Below, piece by piece: positions 1 to 7,187 of a stretch of DNA of 64,000 nt. A model generated the notes under the pieces. The model was given only the letters and a program-made list of their open reading frames with translations, was not told the origin of the DNA and ran no database searches. The position numbers and the translations under genes were made by a program. How positions within the stretch are numbered: position 1 is the first letter of the stretch; each line of letters opens with the position of its first letter. This DNA comes from Gottfriedia sp049568075 (lineage in GTDB: Bacteria > Bacillota > Bacilli > Bacillales > Bacillaceae_G): NCBI GenBank assembly GCA_049568075.1, contig CP144911.1; one strand, written 5' to 3'.

Positions 1-52
1 GAGCATCTGACTTTTAATCAGAGGGTCGAAGGTTCGAATCCTTCATGGCTCA
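1..52 (+). tRNA. tRNA-Lys (UUU), 5' end outside window
   Basis: The window starts inside this gene. The anticodon stem-loop is TCTGA-CTTTTAA-TCAGA, giving anticodon UUU. The T arm and the 3' acceptor strand ATGGCTC plus discriminator A follow. No CCA is encoded; TCT comes next. It is the first of four closely spaced tRNA genes on the same strand. Confidence 0.93.
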
Positions 53-71
53 TCTTTTCTTAAATTAATGT

Positions 72-143
72 GGCCCGTTGGTCAAGCGGTTAAGACACCG
101 CCCTTTCACGGCGGTAACACGGGTTCGAGTCCCGTACGGGTCA
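72..143 (+). tRNA. tRNA-Glu (UUC)
   Basis: A full cloverleaf of 72 nt. The acceptor strands GGCCCGT and ACGGGTC pair with one G-T wobble, and the discriminator is A. The anticodon arm CCGCC-CTTTCAC-GGCGG gives UUC. CCA is not encoded. Confidence 0.96.
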
Positions 144-166
144 TCCTTTTTTAATAAAATTATCAT

Positions 167-242
167 GGTCCCGTGGTGTAGCGGTTAACATGCCTGCCTG
201 TCACGCAGGAGATCGCCGGTTCGATCCCGGTCGGGACCGCCA
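167..242 (+). tRNA. tRNA-Asp (GUC)
   Basis: Acceptor strands GGTCCCG and CGGGACC pair perfectly, with discriminator G. The anticodon arm CCTGC-CTGTCAC-GCAGG gives GUC. Unlike its neighbours the gene is followed by CCA (240-242), so the 3' CCA appears to be encoded here. Confidence 0.96.
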
Positions 243-248
243 TATAAT

Positions 249-321
<73 letters not shown>

Positions 322-325
322 TCAT

Positions 326-356
326 AAAAACTACTGTATATACAGTAGTTTTTTAT
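326..356 (+). terminator. Rho-independent terminator of the tRNA cluster
   Basis: The perfect inverted repeat AAAAACTACTGTA / TACAGTAGTTTTT has a 2-nt centre and ends in a T run, 5 nt after tRNA-Phe. Confidence 0.88.
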
Positions 357-444
357 TTTATATCAACCTTATTGAAAATAGAATTAAACAGTTCGATTTT
401 ACAAAAAAACCTACTTAATTTAAAATAGAAGTAAGTGGAGTAGA

Positions 445-472
445 CCTCTAGCAACAAGCTAGAGGTTTTTTT
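445..472 (+). terminator. Second hairpin terminator before walR
   Basis: The stem CCTCTAGC/GCTAGAGG has a 5-nt loop AACAA and is followed by seven T. No gene precedes it directly. It may back up the tRNA terminator or end a short untranslated transcript that isolates the wal operon. Confidence 0.8.
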
Positions 473-659
473 CAAAAATCTAGTGTTTATATACAAAAAA
501 AATAACACGTCAGATCGTATTCGTATTATATTTAGAGAGATAATCCACAAAACGAAATTACTATGATAAGTTTATTTGTTGCCTAATTTAATATGAAATT
601 GCAAAAGATATGTATAGAATTGACGGTAGCGAAAACTGACTAGAAAAGGAGTGCGGGGA
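473..659 (+). other. Untranslated region upstream of walR
   Basis: This AT-rich stretch must hold the walR promoter, but I see no clear sigma-A -35/-10 pair and no repeated WalR-type box. The only firm signal is the ribosome binding site AAAGGAG at 645-651. A short minus-strand frame crossing it has no supporting features. Confidence 0.4.
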
Positions 660-1364
660 ATGAATAAAAAAATATTAATAGTCGATGATGAAAAACCAAT
701 TGCTGATATATTGAAGTTTAATTTAGAAAAAGAAGGTTTTGAAATTGTTTGCGCGTATGATGGAGAGGAAGCATTACAAAAAGTAGATGAGTTTCTTCCT
801 GACCTAGTTTTATTAGATATTATGTTACCAATTAGAGATGGTTTAGAAGTTTGTAGAGAAATTAGAAAGAACCATGAAATGCCGATCATTATGATTACAG
901 CAAAAGACTCAGAATTAGATAAAGTACTAGGGTTAGAAATGGGAGCAGATGACTACGTAACAAAACCATTTAGTACACGTGAGTTACTTGCCAGAGTAAA
1001 AGCAAATTTACGTAGACACCAAACAGGAACTCCATCTGAAAAAGAGGAGTCAGTTGAAGTTATTATTGGCTCACTTGTTATCAATCCAAATGCTTATATC
1101 GTAACAAAACGTGGCGAGAAGATCGAATTAACTCACCGCGAATTTGAACTACTATATTATTTAGCGAAGCATATCGGACAGGTAATGACGAGAGAACATT
1201 TACTCCAAACTGTTTGGGGTTATGATTACTTTGGAGATGTACGAACTGTCGATGTAACAATTCGAAGACTTCGTGAAAAAATTGAGGACAATCCAAGTTA
1301 TCCACTTTTCATTGTAACAAGAAGAGGAGTAGGATATTACCTGCGTGATCCGGAGCAAGATTAA
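660..1364 (+). CDS. walR: Two-component response regulator WalR (YycF), essential cell-wall regulator
   Basis: WalR is an OmpR/PhoB-family regulator activated by the kinase WalK; it controls autolysin and cell-wall turnover genes. The receiver domain (about residues 1-118) has the acidic pair D9-D10, phosphoacceptor D53 in LLDIMLP, and the KPF lysine. A winged-helix DNA-binding domain follows (about 130-232). The 234-residue length matches the family. I chose ATG 660, preceded by AAAGGAG at 8 nt, over GTG 651, because the family begins MxKKILxVDDEKP. The stop overlaps walK by one base (TAATG), so translation is coupled. Confidence 0.97.
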   Translation: MNKKILIVDDEKPIADILKFNLEKEGFEIVCAYDGEEALQKVDEFLPDLVLLDIMLPIRDGLEVCREIRKNHEMPIIMITAKDSELDKVLGLEMGADDYVTKPFSTRELLARVKANLRRHQTGTPSEKEESVEVIIGSLVINPNAYIVTKRGEKIELTHREFELLYYLAKHIGQVMTREHLLQTVWGYDYFGDVRTVDVTIRRLREKIEDNPSYPLFIVTRRGVGYYLRDPEQD

Positions 1365-3199
1365 TGGCAGCTTATAATAAAGTTGGTTTATTTAAATCAA
1401 TTGTATTTAAATTTGTACTTGTTTATATTTTACTCATCTTGGTAGCTATGCAAATTATTAGCGTTTATTTTTCAAGAGAGCTTGAAAAGCAGCTCGTAAA
1501 CAGTTTTACAGTTGCGATAAACGAACGTGCTAAACTACTGGCTTATAATATAAAAATAGAGTATGAAAAAAAGAAAACTCTGGACGACCCAGAAGTAAAA
1601 GCTAATATCCAAAAAATAGTTTCAGACTTCGGAAAGAATATTGGAATATCGGACGTAAGAGTTATTAACCAAAATAGTGAAGTCATTGCTACTTCGGATT
1701 CTAGTAATCGGTCTATTGTTGGTAAAAGAACTACTGATATTTTAGTAAAAAGAGCTCTTTTAGTAGGTACTAGAACTGAGAAAGTGTTAATTGATCCTAA
1801 AAATGGTCATCGAATGAAAACGATTGTTACCCCAGTAATGGAAGGTGACGAAATTGTTTCAGCCATTTACACAAGTGCTTCAATGGAAAGCACTTATGAA
1901 AGAATGGAATTAATTAACCGTATTTTTTCAACTGGTACACTTATAGCAGTCGCGATTACATCCATTTTAGGTATATTGTTGGCTAAAGCAATTACGAAGC
2001 CAATCTCTGAAATAAGAAGACAGGCCCAAGAAATGGCGAAAGGAAACTTCTCTCGCAAATTAAAGGCCTATAGTGAAGATGAGATTGGTGAATTAACGAT
2101 ATCATTTAATAATCTATCACGTAATCTACAGCAAGCCAGAGCTTCAACTGATGGAGAAAGAAGAAAGCTTCAATCAGTACTAGAACATATGTCAGATGGG
2201 GTTATTGCTACTGACCGTAGAGGGAAAATTATTCTCTTAAACGATCCAGCTGAAACGATGCTTAATGTTTCACGTGAAACAGTATTAAATAAATCGATCT
2301 TAGAGGTATTGGGAATCGAAAAGATTAATACTTTAGATGATTTATACGATGAGCCAGATTCAATCATGTTAGATTATAGTAATAATAAGAGACCAATGAT
2401 TATACGAGCTAGTCTTTCAACTATTCAAAAAGAATCCGGTAAAGTTAACGGTCTAATCGCTGTACTTTATGATGTAACTGAACAGGAAAAAATAGAGCAA
2501 GAACGTAGAGATTTTGTCTCCAATGTATCACATGAATTAAGAACGCCGTTAACAACGATGAGGAGTTATTTAGAAGCATTGTCAGATGGAGCTTGGGAGA
2601 ATAAAGAAATTGCACCTAAGTTTTTACAAGTAACTCAAGATGAAACAGAACGAATGATTCGATTAGTAAATGACTTATTACAATTATCTAAGTTAGATAG
2701 TACAGAATATCGTTTAATGAAAGATTGGGTTAACTTTACAGAGTTATTTAATCGTATAATTGATCGACATGAAATGAGTAAGTCTCAAGAAGTATCGTTC
2801 AAACGCGAGTTCATAAGTAAGACAAGATTTGTATTTATAGATGAAGATAAAATTACACAAGTGTTAGATAATATTATTTCAAATGCACTAAAGTATTCAC
2901 CAGAGGGTGGGACTGTAACTTATCGTATTAAGGAGTCTAGAGATCAAATATTAGTTAGTATTACTGACGAAGGTATGGGAATTCCAAAAGAAAATCTATC
3001 AAAGATATTTGATCGTTTCTATCGAGTAGATAAAGCTAGATCGAGACAAGTTGGGGGCACTGGCCTAGGGCTTGCTTTGGCAAAAGAAATGATTTACGCG
3101 CACGATGGTCATATATGGGCTAAGAGTGAAGAAGGAAAGGGTACAACAGTCTATTTCACACTTCCAGTGGCTGATGACCAAGAGGATGAGTGGGAATGA
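1364..3199 (+). CDS. walK: Sensor histidine kinase WalK (YycG)
   Basis: WalK is the membrane kinase that phosphorylates WalR. Order of parts: TM1 (about 14-35), an extracytoplasmic domain, TM2 (about 187-207), HAMP, a PAS domain (about 262-372), HisKA with phosphoacceptor H390 in SNVSHELRTP, and an HATPase domain with the G2 box GGTGLGLALAKE. Length 611, as in Bacillus subtilis. The PAS metal site known from Staphylococcus aureus WalK (H271, D274, H364, E368) aligns to H275, D278, Y369 and E373 here, so one histidine ligand is tyrosine. The stop overlaps the walH start (ATGA). Confidence 0.97.
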   Translation: MAAYNKVGLFKSIVFKFVLVYILLILVAMQIISVYFSRELEKQLVNSFTVAINERAKLLAYNIKIEYEKKKTLDDPEVKANIQKIVSDFGKNIGISDVRVINQNSEVIATSDSSNRSIVGKRTTDILVKRALLVGTRTEKVLIDPKNGHRMKTIVTPVMEGDEIVSAIYTSASMESTYERMELINRIFSTGTLIAVAITSILGILLAKAITKPISEIRRQAQEMAKGNFSRKLKAYSEDEIGELTISFNNLSRNLQQARASTDGERRKLQSVLEHMSDGVIATDRRGKIILLNDPAETMLNVSRETVLNKSILEVLGIEKINTLDDLYDEPDSIMLDYSNNKRPMIIRASLSTIQKESGKVNGLIAVLYDVTEQEKIEQERRDFVSNVSHELRTPLTTMRSYLEALSDGAWENKEIAPKFLQVTQDETERMIRLVNDLLQLSKLDSTEYRLMKDWVNFTELFNRIIDRHEMSKSQEVSFKREFISKTRFVFIDEDKITQVLDNIISNALKYSPEGGTVTYRIKESRDQILVSITDEGMGIPKENLSKIFDRFYRVDKARSRQVGGTGLGLALAKEMIYAHDGHIWAKSEEGKGTTVYFTLPVADDQEDEWE

Positions 3200-4548
3200 G
3201 AAGAGAACATATAAAATCAGTTATATTAACTACTCTTGTTGTAGTAAGTTTAGTACTTTCATATAGCTTATGGTCATATCAACCAACATACGATGTACTT
3301 CAAAATCAAGACTATGTCCAAAAAGTTTCGATTGGTGCAAAGAGAGACTTTAAGGACATAGTAATTCCGAATTTATTAGTTGTACATGAATCAAATAAAA
3401 ATTATGAAACAACTAAACAGGGCAATATATCACCAATTTATAGATCATTGCAGAAATCCGAAATCACAAATTTTGAAAACCTGACAAATAAAACATCTGA
3501 AGTTGCCTATCAATCAATTACAAAAGGAAAAAATAAATTAGAAATTATTTTTCCAACTGTAGTACCAGTAGAGACATTAGGTAAAGTTCTTAATCTAGAT
3601 GCAAAACGATTACAAAATGTTTTATTTGACCGAATAATCATCAATTTATCTACTAAACAGGATTCTTCAGCAAGGATCTATTTTTCAAATGAAGCACAAA
3701 ATATTCTCTATGGAGCAACCTTTGATAACTCTTCAATTATTGCTTCAGTTGAAAAGATTAGAGACAATTACGAAAGCTTTACTGAAAGCTTAAGATATAA
3801 GTTAGATTCAGGTAAAATAATTTATTTACCTAAAAAACCAATTAAATTAACTACGATGGAGTTTCTTACAACGGATATAGATGTTGATAAATTAAAAGAT
3901 GCAATATTTAGTGATCCTTCAAATGTCCGAAAAGAAAGTACTGATTCAGGAGATACATTCACAGACGGTACTAGATTAATGTCCGTTTCACCATTAAATC
4001 GTTCGATTTCCTTTGTTAACCCGACAACACCTGAAAACAATAATAATCAAAGTCCTAATTTATTAGTCCAAAGAAGTGTTGATTTTATTAATGCTCATGG
4101 TGGTTGGACTGATGGATATATTTTGTCTGGGGTTAAACCTGAGAATAATGAAGTTTCATTTAGACTTTTTGTAAATAATTTACCTGTGTATAATAATTCA
4201 ACAATTACGACGAGTTGGGGAGTAGACGATATAGAAACCTTTAAACGTCCATTATATAAATTTAGAATTCAGGTGGACAAGAAGGAAAGTGAAATGGAAT
4301 TAATGGCTGGTCCTCAAATTATGGAGATCATCTCTAATAATAAGTCGATTAATAAATCCCTTATTAAGGATATTAGCTTAGGGTACGAGACGATATTTGA
4401 TGAAGATAAATCAACCATTAATCAGCCGTACTATAATAGAGCAATCCAGCTAAAACCTGTTTGGATTATAAATTACGATGACACTTATAAAAAGATTGAT
4501 CAAGATTTGCTAAGTAGAACTGGGGTGAATATTGTTGGATTGGAGTAG
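3196..4548 (+). CDS. walH: WalH (YycH), membrane-anchored negative regulator of WalK
   Basis: WalH and WalI are bitopic proteins that hold WalK in check through their membrane segments (known in B. subtilis). This protein has one N-terminal TM (about residues 9-27, ending SYSLWSYQP) and a large extracytoplasmic domain of about 420 residues typical of YycH. ATG 3196 overlaps the walK stop. It is preferred to GTG 3190 because family members start MKRE/MRRE, and GAGG lies about 10 nt upstream. The end overlaps walI by 14 nt. Confidence 0.94.
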   Translation: MRREHIKSVILTTLVVVSLVLSYSLWSYQPTYDVLQNQDYVQKVSIGAKRDFKDIVIPNLLVVHESNKNYETTKQGNISPIYRSLQKSEITNFENLTNKTSEVAYQSITKGKNKLEIIFPTVVPVETLGKVLNLDAKRLQNVLFDRIIINLSTKQDSSARIYFSNEAQNILYGATFDNSSIIASVEKIRDNYESFTESLRYKLDSGKIIYLPKKPIKLTTMEFLTTDIDVDKLKDAIFSDPSNVRKESTDSGDTFTDGTRLMSVSPLNRSISFVNPTTPENNNNQSPNLLVQRSVDFINAHGGWTDGYILSGVKPENNEVSFRLFVNNLPVYNNSTITTSWGVDDIETFKRPLYKFRIQVDKKESEMELMAGPQIMEIISNNKSINKSLIKDISLGYETIFDEDKSTINQPYYNRAIQLKPVWIINYDDTYKKIDQDLLSRTGVNIVGLE

Positions 4549-5332
4549 GATCAAAACAATATTTATTTTAACTTTCTTAGTACTAGATTTATTTTTAGCG
4601 ATTCAATATTATCAAAAGCGAAGTAGCGATCAGTTTGATACGATGGCAGAATCGAGTATTGAGGAGCAATTAAAGGAAAATGATATCACGTATGTGACAT
4701 TACCTAAAAATTCTTTAAAGGAATCTTATATATCAGGTAATAGTAAGGATTTCTCCAAGAAAACTATTGCTGATAGAAAAGGGCAGAATATACAAATCTA
4801 CAAAGATGTATTACAAAGTCAATTGAAAAAACCAGTTCCAATTGCAGAGACAAATAAAATACTCTTCTTAGAAAACTTTGTGAAGGAGTATGTTTGGAAT
4901 GGTGGTAACTATCGTTATTGTCAAATTGATTCAACATCAAAAACGATATACTTCTGTCAAACCTATAAAGATCGCCTAATTTATAATATCGAAAGCTCAG
5001 TAGTTGAAATAAAGTATAACGATAATAATGAGATTTACGGGTATCGCCAAAGATATTTAGAAAACTTAAAAGAAATGATCGATAAAAAGAATGTGCAAGA
5101 AGCTTTACCGGCAATTAAAGCCATTGAAAATTTATTTGTAAAAGATGAATTAAAACCGAGTGATCGTATTACAAAAGTTGATTTTGGCTATTATACAGTA
5201 ATCCCGTTATCAAATGGAGTTAAATTCATAGCACCAGCGTGGCATATCGTTGTCAATGAACAGCAGGATTACTTTGTTAATGCCATTGAGGGACAAATAA
5301 TTAAGATAGATAATGAACAATGGAGTGAATAG
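4535..5332 (+). CDS. walI: WalI (YycI), membrane-anchored WalK regulator
   Basis: This is the partner of WalH in restraining WalK. One N-terminal TM (about residues 6-24) is followed by an extracytoplasmic YycI-type domain. The start is a TTG. TTG 4535 gives the family-like MDWSRIKTIF and has GGGGTG (4522-4527) at a normal distance; TTG 4532, one codon earlier, cannot be excluded. The gene overlaps walH and ends 2 nt before walJ, so the five wal genes form one tightly coupled operon. Confidence 0.93.
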   Translation: MDWSRIKTIFILTFLVLDLFLAIQYYQKRSSDQFDTMAESSIEEQLKENDITYVTLPKNSLKESYISGNSKDFSKKTIADRKGQNIQIYKDVLQSQLKKPVPIAETNKILFLENFVKEYVWNGGNYRYCQIDSTSKTIYFCQTYKDRLIYNIESSVVEIKYNDNNEIYGYRQRYLENLKEMIDKKNVQEALPAIKAIENLFVKDELKPSDRITKVDFGYYTVIPLSNGVKFIAPAWHIVVNEQQDYFVNAIEGQIIKIDNEQWSE

Positions 5333-5334
5333 CG

Positions 5335-6129
5335 ATGAGTCTGCATTTTAGTGTACTTGCAAGTGGAAGTACCGGAAATGCGTTATACGTTGGGACGGAG
5401 AAAACTAAGCTTTTAGTTGATACAGGACTAAGCGGTAAAGCGATGGAGTCTTTATTTAAAGAAATCAACAGGGATATAAAAGAAGTTTCCGGTATTCTAG
5501 TCACGCATGAGCATAGTGATCATATTAAAGGACTTGGAGTTCTTGCCAGAAGATATCAAATCCCAATTTACGCGAATGAAAAAACATGGAAAGCAATGAA
5601 CCATTTAATTGGAGAAATTCCAACAGAGCAAAAGTTCATTTTTAACATGGAAACGACGATTCAGTTTGGGGATATACAAGTTGAATCATTTGGTGTATCG
5701 CATGATGCTGCTGAACCAATGTTTTACGTATTTCATCATAATGAGAAAAAATTTGTTACAATTACGGATACAGGCTATGTAAGTGACCGAATGAAGGGGA
5801 TTATTTCTAACGCAGATATGTACATTTTTGAAAGTAACCATGATGTCGAAATGCTACGCATGGGTAGATATCCATGGAGCATTAAACGCCGTATTTTAAG
5901 CGATGTTGGTCACGTATCAAATGAAGATGCTGCACTAGCAATGTCAGATGTAATTGGAGATAAAACAAAACGTATTTATCTTGCTCATTTAAGCCAAGAT
6001 AATAATATGAAAGAGCTTGCCAGAATGTCTGTTACACAAACATTAGAGGGAAAAGGATTTGAAGTTGGGATGCAATTTGAAATTCATGATACGGACCCTC
6101 AAAAACCAACAGATATAGTGTATGTATAA
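5335..6129 (+). CDS. walJ: WalJ (YycJ), metallo-beta-lactamase-fold hydrolase
   Basis: A 264-residue MBL-fold protein of the YycJ family, implicated in B. subtilis in coordinating cell division with replication and active as a nuclease in some relatives. The metal-binding motif THEHSDH (H58, H60, D62, H63) is intact and further histidines follow (SHDAAEP, AHLS). It is the last gene of the wal operon and is closed by a terminator 16 nt on. In many Bacillus genomes htrA comes next, but here it does not. Confidence 0.94.
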   Translation: MSLHFSVLASGSTGNALYVGTEKTKLLVDTGLSGKAMESLFKEINRDIKEVSGILVTHEHSDHIKGLGVLARRYQIPIYANEKTWKAMNHLIGEIPTEQKFIFNMETTIQFGDIQVESFGVSHDAAEPMFYVFHHNEKKFVTITDTGYVSDRMKGIISNADMYIFESNHDVEMLRMGRYPWSIKRRILSDVGHVSNEDAALAMSDVIGDKTKRIYLAHLSQDNNMKELARMSVTQTLEGKGFEVGMQFEIHDTDPQKPTDIVYV

Positions 6130-6145
6130 AACAAAGCGCATACTA

Positions 6146-6176
6146 AGGGGAGAGTTTACTTTCTCCTCTTTTTTTT
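6146..6176 (+). terminator. Terminator of the wal operon
   Basis: The stem AGGGGAGA/TCTCCTCT (one G-T pair) is followed by a run of eight T. Confidence 0.85.
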
Positions 6177-6280
6177 ACGTTAAAAATTATAAATTGGGCA
6201 GTAGGGAGTAGTACTCGACATAGTAGCCAAATTAGGAATTAGGTATAAGTGCAACTACGCCTCTGACTTCGCCTAAAAGG

Positions 6281-6303
6281 CTCGTCAATCGACGAGTTTT
6301 CTT
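6281..6303 (+). terminator. Compact CG-rich hairpin with T tail
   Basis: The perfect stem CTCGTC/GACGAG has a 4-nt loop AATC and a TTTT tail. It lies 30 nt upstream of the CxxH/CxxC gene, in a stretch richer in GC than its surroundings (GCAACTACGCCTCTGACTTC precedes it). It may be a terminator or an attenuator for the small gene downstream. Confidence 0.55.
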
Positions 6304-6332
6304 TATGTGCTAAAAAAAGGAGCTGTGTATAA

Positions 6333-6524
6333 GTGGAAAAAATAATTTTAAGCTGTGATGAGCATATAGAATGGGCTCTTGACGATTTTGTGGATAAGTA
6401 CAGTGAAACACCACTGTTGAATAAAGTCGAAAAAACGCATAATATATCCACAACCTGTGAATATTGTCAAAATGATGCCATATATATTGTATCGAACATA
6501 GATTCCCCCACTAAATGTGGATAG
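6333..6524 (+). CDS. Small CxxH/CxxC protein (BA_5709-type)
   Basis: A 63-residue protein with paired metal-ligand motifs: CDEH (C8, H11) near the N terminus and CEYC (C42, C45) in the middle, plus C62. The pattern fits a small zinc-binding protein of the CxxH/CxxC family found beside rlmH in Bacillaceae. Its function is unknown. The GTG start 6333 has AAAGGAG about 11 nt upstream. It lies between walJ and rlmH on the same strand. Confidence 0.8.
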   Translation: MEKIILSCDEHIEWALDDFVDKYSETPLLNKVEKTHNISTTCEYCQNDAIYIVSNIDSPTKCG

Positions 6525-6558
6525 AAATTGTGGGTATGTGGATAACTTTTGTGTATAA
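6444..6558. other. Cluster of DnaA-box-like 9-mers
   Basis: Four sites lie in 115 bp. TGTGGATAA at 6537-6545 is an exact complement of TTATCCACA. TGTGTATAA at 6550-6558 fits the relaxed TTWTNCACA consensus. TGTGGATAG (6516-6524) and ATATCCACA (6444-6452) have one mismatch each. Three share one orientation, and the last two start 13 nt apart. The cluster overlaps the 3' end of the small gene and the rlmH promoter region. Confidence 0.5.
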
Positions 6559-6583
6559 CTTGTTCGTAAAGTGAGGATATAGT

Positions 6584-7063
6584 GTGAATATCTCAATTAT
6601 CAGTGTTGGAAAGTTAAAAGAGAAGTATTTAAAGATGGGGATCGATGAATACATAAAACGATTATCTAGTTATGCCAAAATGGATATAATCGAAGTCCCT
6701 GATGAAAAGGCACCAGAGAATTTAAGCGAGGCAGACATGCTAATCGTAAAGGAAAAAGAAGGCGAAAGAATTTTAAGTAAAATAGCAGAAGACGCTTATG
6801 TAATTGCATTAGCAATTAAGGGGAAGGAACATACGTCTGAATCACTAGCTAAAAAAATAGATCAACTTGCCACATATGGAAACAGCAAAGTAGCATTTGT
6901 AATTGGTGGGTCATTAGGTCTAAGTGATGCGGTGATGAAAAGAGCGGATGATACATTGTCATTTTCAAAAATGACTTTTCCACATCAATTAATGAAATTG
7001 GTTTTAGTCGAGCAAATCTATCGTTCGTTTAGAATTAATAGGAATGAGCCGTATCATAAATAG
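6584..7063 (+). CDS. rlmH: 23S rRNA pseudouridine-1915 N3-methyltransferase RlmH
   Basis: RlmH is a SPOUT-family methyltransferase that modifies pseudouridine 1915 in helix 69 of 23S rRNA using S-adenosylmethionine. The 159-residue protein has the family N terminus (ISVGKLKEKY), the SAM-binding loop FVIGGSLGLS, and the C-terminal knot region ending FRINRNEPYHK. GTG 6584 is preceded by GTGAGGA at 6 nt. The gene stands alone and is closed by a strong hairpin shared with the convergent nuclease gene. Confidence 0.97.
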   Translation: MNISIISVGKLKEKYLKMGIDEYIKRLSSYAKMDIIEVPDEKAPENLSEADMLIVKEKEGERILSKIAEDAYVIALAIKGKEHTSESLAKKIDQLATYGNSKVAFVIGGSLGLSDAVMKRADDTLSFSKMTFPHQLMKLVLVEQIYRSFRINRNEPYHK

Positions 7064-7080
7064 AGATAGTTTATTTTAAA

Positions 7081-7134
7081 ATAGAAAAGGGAATGTGCTA
7101 CCAAAAGTTTTCTGGATCACATTCCCTTTTCTAT
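7081..7134. terminator. Bidirectional terminator between rlmH and the nuclease gene
   Basis: A perfect 17-bp stem (7081-7097 with 7118-7134) with A-rich and T-rich outer parts lies between two convergent genes. Confidence 0.85.
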
Positions 7135-7187
7135 ATATTTAGTCTAATTTTCCATCATAAGTGAAGAAACTATTATCTTATCTAGAC

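Noticed and set aside
353..550. 65-codon minus-strand reading frame upstream of walR
   Set aside because: It overlaps two terminators, has AT-driven composition rich in Phe, Ile and Leu, and lacks a ribosome binding site.
4764..5114. 116-codon antisense frame inside walI
   Set aside because: It is fully inside a well-supported gene, has no ribosome binding site and shows no domain.
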